From: Meandrina meandrites
Lineage: Eukaryota > Cnidaria > Anthozoa > Scleractinia > Meandrinidae
Length of the DNA: 64,000 nt
Assembly (NCBI GenBank): GCA_963693305.1
Contig: OY855905.1
Location: 2,756,201 to 2,820,200 of the forward strand
Direction: 5' to 3'
Below are positions 48,501 through 59,860 of the stretch, one piece after another. Numbering within the stretch: position 1 is the stretch's first letter; each line of letters opens with the position of its first letter. The translations under genes and the position numbers were made by a program. Under the pieces are notes generated by a model. That model was not told the DNA's origin and ran no database searches. It worked only from the letters and a program-made list of their open reading frames with translations.

Positions 48501-49930
48501 GTATCCTGGCCAGTGATTTTAAGCTTATCAGAAAAGTCAGGTTGGCTAGCAAGTTTTTCATCAACGGCCTCTAGCATAGTGTTGACTAGTTTATCACGGT
48601 CAGGAAACTTAGTAAGAACTTCATCTATCATTGTGTTGTAATCAGGTGCCCAGAGGCCCCCTTTGCCTTTTCTGCCTCTTTTCGTTGTACCATCCCAATC
48701 ACTGTCAAAAGTATGTACCAATATTTGGTGTTCACCACCACGAGGTCCGCTCGTACTCAAACGAAATTTCCTTTTTTTTCCTCCAATCGGCATTTCGAAC
48801 CTTGTTTGTTTTGTTTCTTGGAGCGGGTATATATCTGGATAAAATTGCAATATTTTGAATATATCTTTTACGGATACCTTATCGGTTTCATGGATTGTCA
48901 CCTTTAAGTACTGACTTTTTCCTTTCCCAACCGTTTCCTCTTTAACGATTTTCGTATTTGAATTTGGTGCAGTGTCGAGGTTCTTCAATTTATTCCACTC
49001 GTCAACAGCCTCTGTTTTGGTTTGGAGCAAGCTCTGAGTGAGTTCAAATTTCAGTTTCGTTTTTTTATCGTCCGCTATCTCTTGGCTTAGTTTTTCCCCA
49101 ACTTTATCCATTTTTGAAACAATATCCGTGTTTGTCTTCTGTAGCCAATCAGATGGACTTAAGCCCGCTAGGGTGTTCTTTCGGATGGAGCTACCGACCA
49201 AAACGTCACTGGCTGCGCGAAACGCTTCCTTTCTTTCCGGTGTGGAAACCGTTCCTGCTTTGTCGTTATCTTGTAATGCCCTCTCGAAATTGGGCTGATC
49301 GTTTAATTTCGCATCTAATGCCTCTGGATACTTGTCTTTTATCGTGTCTCTTAAAGGATCCTTCAGGTTGGCGTCAGAGAGTACGTTAACTGCGTCCTGA
49401 AGATTAGACAGGTCTACCTCCACTTCCTTGCCAGTTTTCTCGTCGGTGCGTACGGCGTCTAGTGAAAAAGTCCCATCGCTTTTACTGGTAAGTTTAAACT
49501 TCTGATCTTCGCTTCCGATCGGCACGTGAAATTCTGTGGGGTTTTTTTCTTTACCGTAAAGAAGCGGGTAAAACTGCATAAACTGGAAGGCTTCTTTTAA
49601 AGATATTTCTCCAGTTTTTTCAAATGTGACGCGTTTTCCCCCTCCTGGAATATCCGTTTCTGTGACTGCTTTTGGTGGATCTTGCTTCAGTTGATCCCAG
49701 CTTTCCCTTACTTTCTCTTCAACCACTGCTCTGTCCAGGGCCTTTTGGACAACCTTTCGAGGGTCTACGACTGCCCTTTTACCCACTTCATGTGAAACAC
49801 CCTTAAAATCAGTAACCAAACGATTGCTGTGCAGTACTGTAACTCGAACGCGAAATCCCCAAGTGTAAATGACAGGATTCCAAAAGAAGAAAGCAGCTAA
49901 AAAGAACAAGACCACCACACCAACCCCCAT
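42516..49930 (-). CDS. Chimeric RTX/pore-like secreted protein, main exon (copy 2)
   Basis: Paralogue of 5233-12665 with the same domain order: signal-like start, duplicated N-terminal module, furin-like basic sites, hydrophobic pore-like segment, RTX modules, FN3, three CCPs, SRCR-like end. The open frame runs 42512-50035; the ATG at 49930 (codon 36) is preferred for the reason given for copy 1. It ends in a GTAAGT donor and should continue in 39150-39406 and 31026-31543, for about 2,729 residues in all. From the furin cluster to the C-terminus only about 20 residue differences from copy 1 are visible in some 1,840; in the first 660 there are about 50, including a seven-residue loss in an Arg/Gly-rich loop of the second module (around ORF residue 430). 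No stops or frameshifts, so it is probably functional. Function inferred only. Confidence 0.8.
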
Positions 49931-50173
49931 GCTTGAGGGACGATGCACTTGAAAACCTGGAAAATAAAGCGCGGTTGGTTTCTGCTCAATAAAGAAATAT
50001 TGCTGTTTATAACGCTTTCTGCACATGCAATTCAAATCAAGCTTGATCTGAACAAGTTTGGTTCTTCATCATGACCCATAATGCATAGTTGTATAGAGAT
50101 TGTAAGAGATTTTTTCTTGTCCCTTAAAGAGCTTGGCACATTGTAAGGATTGAAAATAAATTCCAGGGCTTTT

Positions 50174-50342
50174 GACTTACTATTTATACATCTTTTATCA
50201 ACTTTCATTTTGACTTGATAATGACGTTAGCCTAACGTCGAAACGTCGTCGTTTTTAAGAAACTTTTAACTTTCTTAATATGCTTCGAAATATTTTATCG
50301 CAATTTTTTATAGATAAATGTTTAGAAAAATCGCTTCTTATT
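50174..50342. mobile_element. Short retroelement 3' tail
   Basis: A 0.17-kb insertion absent from copy 1 (compare 12920). It contains GATAATGACGTTAG...GTCGAAACGTCG, a motif common at the 3' ends of Penelope-like and related elements. A 5'-truncated insertion is likely. Confidence 0.45.
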
Positions 50343-51861
50343 CTTACATCTTACAGTTGCTTTTTTGTTGCTTATCTTTGAAAAGTGGTTTCCAGGCTTT
50401 TTTGTAGAATCAATCTTTAATAGTATAGTAGGCACCGGTTACGTTCCAGCGCGTGGAATTCAAAGGTGAAACAATACCGTGTAATTACTAATGCAAAGAG
50501 CTGAGGACGACTGAGGACGACAACAAACAAAACATTCGTGAGTCTGTGGAATTTAATAAAGTTTCTTATCTTATCTTATTTTGCAAAGTTCTTTGTATTA
50601 GTAATTACACGTGCCTTATTGTTTTCAGCTTTGAATTCCGTGTGCTGGAGCGTAGCAAATAATGCGAACTATCATAATTAGATTCACGGCTTTGAAAAGC
50701 GTACTGTACATTCATGGTAGTAAACAGTGACTCGGAAGGTCTTCGGGAGTCTTAAAACCTGCAATTTTGTGTCCAAGTTTTCTCCGCCGATAGAGTTTCA
50801 GGACTCTATTCGCGAGGAACATAAACTTGGTGTACTCTTTTGTGCTCTGGCAAAAGAGCACTTTTTAATTTGCTTTTCAAAAAAGAAAATAGCACGTTTC
50901 AAAGTATAGATTTCGCTTTTTTACCATCTTAAAGGCCAATAACTTCTAGCAATTTTTGAATTCGAGGATTTCATTCTTGCCAGAACACAGAAAAGGTTAT
51001 GATCGGTCACTACGTTATATAGTAATTTAATTCGGTGCGCCATTCTGGCTGAAAACTGGCACACGAAATCGCATTATCTGCAGTTTAACTTGAAGAGCTG
51101 GTAACATCACACTTAACGGTGATCTGCCAGTAAAACGACCATCATCATGCAATTCCATCAGTACCTAACATCTTTGATAAATTGTAGAGGAATCGATGTT
51201 CAAAATTCAGAGAATCACAGCTTTACAAGATAGCACCCTTTCAAGAAATTTTCCTAATGAATTTATTAATGAGCAAGGGTCCTGCGCGACCTTAAAAGCG
51301 TTTACAAAATTCCTGCCTCCTCCACCACCACAACATTTCTATTATTTAACCAACCCCACTCCGACAACATTTTAATCATAAAACAACCCCCACCCCCACA
51401 ACATCTTTTATCATTTAACCACCGTCACCCCCACAGCATTTCTATTGTTTAATTAACCTCCACCACCGCCAAAGTCCTCATATCTAATGAGGTGTATTGT
51501 TTAACTTCCTCCTTCCCCCCCCCCCCCCCCCCCACCACCACATTTCTATTGTTTAGCCTCCACCCCCGCCACTATTCTTACTTTGCCTAAGACACGCATT
51601 AATTCGAGAACTCATCCGTGCGTGATGGATCACCTGCTGCCGCCCGACTGGTCGCCAGCCAAAATGGCGGGAAAATAAAAAAATTGTAACCGAAATAAAA
51701 AAAAAAAAAAAAAAAACATTTTTCCTTCGTGGTTACATTCGTTCCTCTGTTAAAATATGTCATAAATATATTTATAAATATATTTTAAAAGCATGACGAA
51801 ACACCTGGGAAAGAAAGAATTGTCTTGGAATCCGCTTTCAAAGAGAGAGGCTCAGTAAAGG

Positions 51862-52018
51862 GTCGCCATGCAGCTCTCGTAAGGTCTCACATGAGTGGCT
51901 GAGAGAACAATAGAACAAACAACAAGAACAATGCCCCTAGCCCCCAAAACAATAGCAGCTGCTACACTACAGGACCAGTAGAATTACAAGCTTACGAGAG
52001 CTGCGTAACTATTCCAGT
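51862..52018. mobile_element. MITE with GCAGCTCTCGTAAG ends
   Basis: Absent from copy 1 (compare about 14258). The inverted ends GCAGCTCTCGTAAG and CTTACGAGAGCTGC lie near both borders, and a similar CAGTAAAGG/CAGTAAAAGG flank on each side may be the target duplication. Confidence 0.6.
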
Positions 52019-52669
52019 AAAAGGCTCGGTACGACTCAAAGCGAAGGAACAAAAGCATCCTGCTCGCACGCGACGCGCACGCCATGCAAACAGAAAATTA
52101 AAGTTATTGTCTCTTTCAATCCAACTAATCCGTGGAGCTAAGTGGCTCATCTGTGCCGCGCTTATCTCCAGTTTCTGTAGCATGAAGCAGTAGTACTGCA
52201 CCGATCCAAAGCGGCTCTGTGATTGGCTACTCTCGATCACTTCCGTACCGCAATGTACCGAACCAATCACATGCAAGCTTTGGCTTGTCTTTTCGTTTGG
52301 AGCGCTTGTCGACGAGAAGTCGTTCGTGTGGGACACGTGAGCGTATTTTTTTTTTCAATATCGCTTCCACAGTGTTGTTAAAGTTATTTTTTCTTAAATC
52401 GTCACTGAACAAAGTGAATGTTTCAGACGGAGTAGCGGACGAAGGATTTATAGTCATGTGGTAATAGCGGTAAGCTGCGGTAAGTGTTGAACTCTTTCTT
52501 AAGACTTTTAACGTTCTTATGCTACATGTCTTTACTGAGTGCTGGAAACCGATTTAATAATCCTAAAGTAAAGTAATAAATGGACGATGAATCTGAAATG
52601 CATAATAACAAGAACATTGAGCTTACCACTTAACTGCAGAATACCCTGCCACTCGAACCTCGAACTCAT

Positions 52670-53480
52670 GTGTCTATATGTCCGGCAGCCGGACAGGTTT
52701 TCCAAAATACTCCGTGTCCGGCAGTCGAAAATATTTTCAAATTTCAATTAATACCATCATTTACGTGCTAACATACCTGAAAACTTCACGAATTTCACCG
52801 CAGTGCGAGGTTTTGTGTTTATTATCGGCGCCCTCAGTGTATAAATCGAAGCTTGCCGCCAGCTTCCGGACAGGAATTTCTAAATACTCCGTGTCCGGCA
52901 GTCGAGTATTTTTGGTTTTCTACTCGATAGATTCGAACAGCATCATGCTAGGCAATGCTAGGCAATGCTTTTCTTGTATTTCTTGCTAAGAAATTTACGA
53001 TTGTCACCGAAGTACGCCGATTTTGTTGTTTTGTTACAAATATGCTTGCCGCCAGCTTCCGGACACGAATTTCTTAATACTCCGAGTCCGGCAGTCTAAT
53101 ATGTTTGGTTTTCTACTCGATAGATTCGAACAACATAATGCTAGGTAATGCTATTCTTGTATTTCTTTCTAAGAAATTTACGATTGTCGCCGAAGTACGC
53201 CGATTTTGTTGTTTTGTTACAAATATGCTTGCCACCAGCTTCCGGACACGAATTTCTAAATACTCCGTGTCCGGCAGTCTAATATTTTGGTTTTCTACTC
53301 CATAGATTCGAACAACATCATGCTAGGTAATGCTATTGTTGTATTTATATGTATTATATGTATTGTTGTACGATTGTCGCCGAAGTACGCCGAGTTTGTT
53401 GTTTTGTTGCAAATATGTTTGCCGGACACGAATTTCAAAATACTCCGTGTCCGGCAGTCTAATGTTTTCTCTAATAAATT
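52670..53480. repeat. Tandem repeat, period about 185-195 bp
   Basis: About five units, marked by AATACTCCGTGTCCGGCAGT at about 52709, 52884, 53078, 53262 and 53440. Each unit has an imperfect palindrome, CCGGACACG...CGTGTCCGG. The later units share CTACTCGATAGATTCGAAC and GTCGCCGAAGTACGCCGA. Short ORFs across it are by-products. Confidence 0.7.
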
Positions 53481-54800
53481 GAAAGTTTCTCTCTTCGATA
53501 GATATGATTCCAATAATAACATGCTAGGCAACCCTGTTCTTCATGCGATGCGATCGTTGTTTCCACGGAAGGAAAGATTAATATATTCTGTATATTTATT
53601 TACCTCCTCGCCTTGACATACTATGTAAACATGCTGTATACACGGCTTCCGAAATGTGTCAGTGAAACATTGTTTTCGGTCACGCTTGACCCAACGTGAC
53701 CTAATTTTTGGCGGGAAACCTAGAGCGACTGCCGGCGAAAGGTGAAGATTTCCATCAACCAAGCGTGCTTATTTCTCTGGAGGAAAGTTTGAAGGCAAAA
53801 TTGAACGTAAGATCACAGATTTGACGTTTCATGCACGAGAACGAACACGAAACTCGCGTGTTGTTGCCGGACTGTGCGAGTGTCTGGAAAACAAAGTGAA
53901 TAATGGCCGAATACTCCGAATAGTAACGATTAGCTTGACCAATTTGAATATGTGCTGTTTGTCTCTTGACCCTCAAATCGTTCTGGTCAAAAATCAGCAT
54001 TTCTGCGTTAACTCGTTATAATATTGTGCAACATGTGCTTATCTGCCTGATCGATCGGGGCATCGCGAGGAGGGCTGGGTATAGCTACAACCAAGAAGAG
54101 GAAACCACGCAAATCACTACCCGTTTCAAAGTATCGAATAAATGAATATTAGAAGTCCATCCAAACTGAATTACGGATAACTTCAAATCCTTTTTTTCTC
54201 TCGCGGGAACAGCTTGAGTGCTAAACCGTTTCGATAAGGTTTTGTTAACTGCACTCAAACTGTTACCATGCTTCATGCTATGAGATCTTTTTAGGTACTT
54301 TATCTCTGCCTTTATTGCAAAATAAAATATCTCAAAGTAGTTTCTTTAAATCGCGATATATTGTAGTCAAACCGTATGTCAATTAAGTTAATGCATTAAA
54401 AATGGGGATCACCGTGCTTGTTAGAAGAAAAACAAAATTTATTTCCCTGGTGAGCTTAACCTGAAGGAAATCGCATAATGTTGTGTGCGCGCGCTTATGC
54501 GGAGAATCACGAGAAAAAATTAACCAATCAAAATTGCAATATCTGGACTAAATTCACAGCGCGCGCAAGCTAGCGCGTAATGGCGTAATCTTGTTTTTGA
54601 ACAATTTGGGTTGAATAAAGTTAAAATTGGTTAAATTCTTCTGTTTCGTCGTCATTCAGTCGGTCTGGAGAACTTAACTTGATACTGTAATGAATTTCTT
54701 TAGTTTATGTGAGTAATTTATGGCGTTTTGGTCGAAATTCAAGCGAGTTATCGCAAAACCGAAAATTTTGTTGCGTGTGTCGTTACGTGACTGTGTAAAC
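53481..54800. other. Interior of the 5.1-kb insertion, unrecognised
   Basis: No credible gene. The frames at 53755-54000 (minus) and 53821-54021 (plus) overlap in opposite directions and have no known motif. A GCGC-rich patch lies near 54485-54580. Confidence 0.3.
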
Positions 54801-54807
54801 CATTCAC

Positions 54808-54868
54808 GTACACAACCTCGTTCCCAGGGTCCTCTCTATATCTCCAGAGAAAGGACCCTGGTTGCGGC
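54808..54868. repeat. Hairpin MITE (CCAGGGTCC), copy A
   Basis: CCAGGGTCC...GGACCCTGG forms a hairpin around CTCTATATCTCCAGAGAAA. An inverted second copy lies at about 56505-56560. Confidence 0.55.
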
Positions 54869-55009
54869 TGGTTGCGTGATCTGCTAGATTTTAGCAGATT
54901 CCAAAGAAATGATTTAAGGGAGGGGTGGGAAAGGTAAAAATGTCTCAACTTAGCTGAAGTACTGAGCCCGGTATAGGGAGTGGAAATTGTAACATTAAAA
55001 TGACATCGC

Positions 55010-55300
55010 TTGGAGTGCGGGAAAACCTTTGTGTTTTCGGTGAGTCTTTTAACGAGAATGTCGACTCAGAATTTTCAAGTGACTCCAAAAAAGAATTCTG
55101 AGGTATCTGTCCCGGCAACTCCAAAAAAGATTTTTAAAGCATCAGTCGCAGCAGATTTTAGTACATTGCAGGCTGTGCAAAGCAGTTGGGGACAGGACAT
55201 GGTCAAAAAACCTTTTTTCACGAGCAAATCGACCACTGCTGACTGCCGCATCGATGCCGCAGAAGATATCTTTGTCGGGACAAACTTTGATACAAGATAA
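55010..55300 (+). other. Small open frame, not recognised
   Basis: A 96-codon frame with a repeated motif, VTPKKNSEV/ATPKKIFKA, rich in Ser/Thr/Lys. It could be a broken exon. No family recognised; weak evidence for coding. Confidence 0.2.
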
Positions 55301-55769
55301 ATGTATAGATTGTGTAATCATTTGCTTGAGTTTACAATGTTTCTTAACAAGTGGCCACAGTTTTTATAAGCGTATACGGTTGCCCATATAGGTACAAGAT
55401 AAATTTAAAACTGAATATCTTACGGCAGAATAAATTTGCTCACAAGAAAATGAATTATCTCCAGGCACAACAAAATATACTCACGGCAATAGAAGTTTCT
55501 TTTTGACAAATACCTTACTTTTCTGGCCTGTACTGAACTGGCTCTCATTAATAAAACTTTTCTCCGTTAATATCTTGCCGTGTGCTTGATGAAGGCGAAG
55601 AAATTTGTTTTAATTTTACTTCAAAACAGACAGGCGTAAGTTAATTTTAGTCAAGTCTTTCTGTTTGCTGTCGCTTCGAAAAACTACACCTGCATAAACT
55701 GTAGGAGTTTCTTTTAAGAAAATTCACGGCTTAAACGGAAGCCAGAATAGTACGGTGGCCCACAACTCT

Positions 55770-56200
55770 CACAGCAACAGCGAATCTCACCGCAAAACAA
55801 AATAAACACACTACACACAAAATCAACTCACAGCAAAATAAAAACAAAACTTATGGCAAAACAGACTCCCCTCGCGGCTAAAACGCCGCTAAAAAAATCA
55901 GTGAACTTATACCACAACAAAGAAACTCACGGCAAAGCAAACACAAGTCACGGCAAAACCAAACGAACACACGGCACAACAACGAAACTCACAGCAAAAT
56001 AAACTCAACTCTCGGCAAATGACAAACTCAAATCAAGACAAAACAATGTCAACTCGCTGCCAAACAAAATGAACACAAAAAAGATTGAAAGAAACTCACA
56101 GCAAAACAAACTGAGGTCACGGAAAAACGAAACGAACTCCTTGCACAACAACGATACTCACGGCAAAAACACTCAACTCAAGGTAAAACAAACTCATTGA
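55770..56200. repeat. Degenerate short tandem repeat (ACTCACGGCAAAACAAA type)
   Basis: Variants of AACTCACGGCAAAACAAA recur about every 20-40 bases over 0.4 kb, on an A-rich, strand-asymmetric background. No coding. Confidence 0.55.
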
Positions 56201-56440
56201 CCTGCTATCCCTCTCGGACAACATTCGAGGCAAAACCTGGAAGAACAAGGATTTCCCGTACCCTGTTGAAAGCACTGCCCCCATGTCTTTTTTTAGAAAC
56301 AAACTCTCCAAGCAAATAACCTGTTTAACCTTCAGGATAATGCTGTAATAGCCAGTCGAAAGGAGCGCGGATTGAACGCAGCTTAGAAAATCCCGCTCTA
56401 CATTTATCCCTCCCCTAGATAGTATGTGTTGTACTGTCGA
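56200..56440 (-). pseudogene. RecQ-like helicase fragment
   Basis: The minus frame encodes ILKVKQVICLESLFLKKD then AVLSTGYGKSLFFQVLP: a Q-motif-like lead-in and a Walker A box (TGYGKS) in the spacing of RecQ-family helicases. Nothing downstream of motif I is present and the upstream side runs into the hairpin MITE, so it is an exon fragment carried by the insertion. Confidence 0.55.
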
Positions 56441-56504
56441 CAAAATTTTGTCCAGGAGCAGCCCTCCCTGCGGTTTTGGTTTGTCACCCAGATCACGTGA
56501 CCAG

Positions 56505-56560
56505 CCGCAACCAGGGTCCTTTCTCTGGAGATATAGAGAGGACCCTGGGAACGAGGTTGT
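56505..56560. repeat. Hairpin MITE (CCAGGGTCC), copy B, inverted
   Basis: The reverse complement of the 54808-54868 hairpin, followed at about 56705 by a partial third piece (GGGAACGAGGTTGTGACG). Confidence 0.55.
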
Positions 56561-56937
56561 CACGTACAAACTCTTTGTGTTGCCAAATATGGTACTTGGC
56601 AAAACTGAATATTCGAACGCTGTGAACGCGCGTTACACGTTTCAACTCCTTATGAGTTTCTGGCGTAATTAAAAAACGTTAACAGCGCCTCCCTAAAAGT
56701 GAGAGATACTGGGAACGAGGTTGTGACGCGTACCCCGGTGATTTAGGATGGACGAATCTAACACGCCAGCAGCAAATTCAAAGGACCACATTATTTTACA
56801 GGTTTCTCTACGGGTTGGCTCTAGACTATCTTTTCACTAAATTTGAAAAACGAGAAACCGTGTAGAACCTAATGGAATCTGAGAACAAACTCAACGTTCC
56901 ATTACCATGCACTAACTATTACAAGAATACCTTGATC

Positions 56938-57139
56938 TGTACGCTCGGTACAGTCGGTACAGTCGGTACGCTCGGTACGCTCGGTACAATCGGTACAGTC
57001 GGTACAGTCGGTACAGTCGGTACAATCGGTACAGTCGGTACAACCGGTACAGTCGGTACAGTCGGTACAATCGGTACAGTCGGTACAGTCGGTACAGTCG
57101 GTACGCTCGGTACAGTCGGTACGCTCGGTACGCTCGGTA
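56938..57139. repeat. 9-bp minisatellite (GGTACAGTC)n
   Basis: About 22 units of GGTACAGTC with variants GGTACGCTC, GGTACAATC and GGTACAACC. Because the period is a multiple of three, five frames stay open, giving artificial VGT-, YRL- or DCT-type repeats. It lies about 190 bp from the right terminus of the 5.1-kb insertion. Confidence 0.9.
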
Positions 57140-57329
57140 ACAACAATACATTCACTATCACTAACAGAGTAGGAAAAACCAGATAGTATTCGTACCACAG
57201 AAATGAGCATGACGACAGCAGGAGAGGTTTTACTAGCGACAAATAGGAAGGCAATTCTTATTTTAAAAAAATCTTCCATTGTTCTCGCGAGATGGCCAAT
57301 CACAGAGCCGCTTTGGATCGGTGCAGTAC

Positions 57330-59860
57330 CGCGACTAAGGAGTACTGCTACTCCCCGCTTTAAGTAAATTGTTAAACCAACAGGTGAAGTTATCTCGAGT
57401 TTGTCACAAGCACTGCACGCATTTTTGGTTCTTTATAAACAATTTACGAAGAAACAAGGACCCTTTTGCAATCATTTCAAAGTTATCATGAAGTGATGAA
57501 ACTTGCTCTCTTTACCCATTTTTTTCAAAAATCGCACAATACCTTTGGCGCATTTATAGTACTGTACAGGCATTTTTTTTAGTTTTGTTCTCCATCGCAT
57601 GTCTTCTCTTGCTTTTATAAAGATTGTGCAATATGTTTTCTTGTCCCTTAAAGAGTTTGACACATTGAAAAATCTAGCAATAAAATTTTTACTGTTACTA
57701 GTTTAAATTTGTTATTTGTGTCCGAAAAGTTATTTCTAGGCTTTAACTACAGTAATCTTTTACAGGCGCTGCTACTTACAAGTTGTTGTACCATGGAATG
57801 ATGTCAGAAATTTCGCGTGGCTCATGTGGGATCTCAAGGTTAGGTTTAAACTAAATTATTTCTTAAATTTCTGTCCGTGTAAAAAAAACATTATTCGAAA
57901 TATTGACTCACATAGCCACCAAGATCAGAACCTTTTTTCTGATACAGAATACATTTCCTTTATGGTAAACCAAAGGGTGGGAACTCTAACATACAGTTCA
58001 GTTGCTGAGGATTCTTACTTTGCCTGCCGCGCGCGTTAATTCGAGGGCTCATCCGTGTTGGATCACCTTTCAGCGCCTAACTGGTCGCCTTCCAAACTGG
58101 CGTAAAAGGTTTGTAACCGAGATAAGGTTAAAAAAGATTGTCTTTCGTGGTACCCTTTTTTGTTGTGTGCAAATATGTCGCAAATATCTTTTACAATCAT
58201 CGCGAGACACCTGGGGAAGAAACAATTACCTTCGAATCCGCTGACAAAGAGAAAAGCTTGGTAAAAAGCTTGGTATCGACCACGACCACTCCACGCAAGC
58301 ACAAGGTTGCACGGTTAATAGAGCCCCGAGGACAGTATTCATTATTCATCCTGTAATGGGTTCCGCTTTTCTCACTCCATTGTTAAACGATCAGGTGAAG
58401 TAATCATGGGATTACCACAAGCACTCCACGCATTTCTGGTAGCTTATTATCAATTTACGAGGACATAATGACCCTTTTGCAATCATTTCATGTCGTGACG
58501 AAATTTTGCTGACTTTTCACATATTTCAAAAATTCGCTCAATACCTTTGGCACATTTATAGAACTCTTCATTTGCAAAGACTGTAGAGACCTTTCTCAGA
58601 TTTGTTTTCTTTTTGTAGTCAGTAATAGCTTTAAATGGTTCACTATGAATTCACGATCGACATCTTAAGAGAACCGGAAGTTGTACACTTCAGGTGGCTA
58701 CTTGTCGTTGCAACTTGGACAATGGAACAACCTCTAACATGTTATAGTTGTATCGTACAAAATAGGGAGACTTAACAATAATATTAATTTTTTTAGCGAT
58801 AAGCTGTGTTGGAATTTTTAAATACTCGCTTGTAAAATAGACGTACTTTGGAGAGTAGGTTTGCAAAGAATACACGGATTTTACAGAAATGTTGTTGGGT
58901 TCTCTTTTGCATCTAAAGGGTTCAATTTTTTCACTGGTAAACAACTGCTGATTTTCTCTCGAAAGTACCACAACATGAACACTTCAAGCAACTAATGGGA
59001 TCGGTTCAATCGAGCACCATTTTCAAAATTTGTTAACAATTTAATACGAAGTGAGGAATAATTTTTAAATCAGTTTCTAGCGAGCAGTGGAAAAATTCAT
59101 ATGCTTTGTTCAAATAACACGACTGATGTGGAAATGAGTGCATTTGAGGTTTTCAGTTTTCATAAGAAAAAACTGAGACGAATGTATAGCTAGTTAAAAT
59201 TGGGTCAACAACATATATTTCACCATTTAATTCTTCCCGTAGTTTTATAATTACGAGCCAAGATGCGCGTTTCATTTTGTACAACACAGCGTCCAGACGT
59301 ATGATTCTTCGTGCACGATTAAACGGCGGCGGATTTTTGCTGTTGACTTAGTCATCCTTATTTAAAACTAAACTATATGCACGCTTATCAACCGCTTTTA
59401 CAAGCAATTGATGACTAAGCAAACCCCAAAATCCTGAAACTAGTTTACCTTCCGTAACTCTTAATTCTGAACTCTCTACAAAAAATACCAGAGGGCAGAA
59501 TTTCTTTGCCTCTGCTACTGAGGCAATAGTCTCTTCACACTGAACACTGCGATAGGCATTAAGAAGATTTCATCGAAAACTGAAAGGAAAAAACTTGGTC
59601 TTATTTGTAGTTTACCTAAACGTTTCATATAAATGGATAGAAAATTTAAATTGAATATTTGGTAACGGGGGCTGCTACATTTTTGGTGGTATCTAGAGAA
59701 ACTTCCGTTTACAACGACAGCTAAAGCAAATTAAAGCTTTGCTCGTTTTCCCAGGATGCTGGAAACGACATTAGTTAAACGGCTAAATAGGGCCTAAGGA
59801 ACCTGCCAAGGCTTAAGGCGAAGTTTGCGATGCTCAAAGGTTTTAATCCTTCAAATAAAG
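57330..59860. repeat. Upstream region of copy 2, second part
   Basis: It aligns to about 14425-16700. A stretch of about 130 bases at 59110-59250 is extra relative to copy 1. Minus-strand frames at 58063-58302 and 58690-58971 are the counterparts of the old exon-like peptides at 15114-15389 and 15778-16023. No gene is called. Confidence 0.5.

Larger units (their letters stand above)
50036..52192. repeat. Upstream region of copy 2, first part
   Basis: It aligns to 12771-14425 with more substitutions than the coding region. Copy-2-specific insertions: 50174-50342, about 26 bases near 50545, extra C-rich repeats of the type CCACCCCCACAACAT at 51310-51440, and a MITE at 51862-52018. Homopolymer tracts: C at about 51517-51532 and A at about 51697-51716. 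Confidence 0.5.
52193..57329. mobile_element. 5.1-kb inverted-repeat insertion in copy 2 upstream region
   Basis: Copy 1 is continuous here (about 14425). Both ends carry the same perfect terminal inverted repeat of about 35 bp, beginning GTACTGCACCGATCCAAAGC. The cargo includes a tandem satellite (52670-53480), two hairpin MITEs, degenerate A-rich repeats (55770-56200), a RecQ-like helicase scrap and a 9-bp minisatellite near the right end. No transposase was recognised and no clean target duplication was seen. The element may be a composite with nested insertions. Confidence 0.65.

Noticed and set aside
56872..57303. Four overlapping ORFs with VGT, YRL, DCT or VPT repeats
   Set aside because: They are translations of the 9-bp minisatellite in different frames, not genes.
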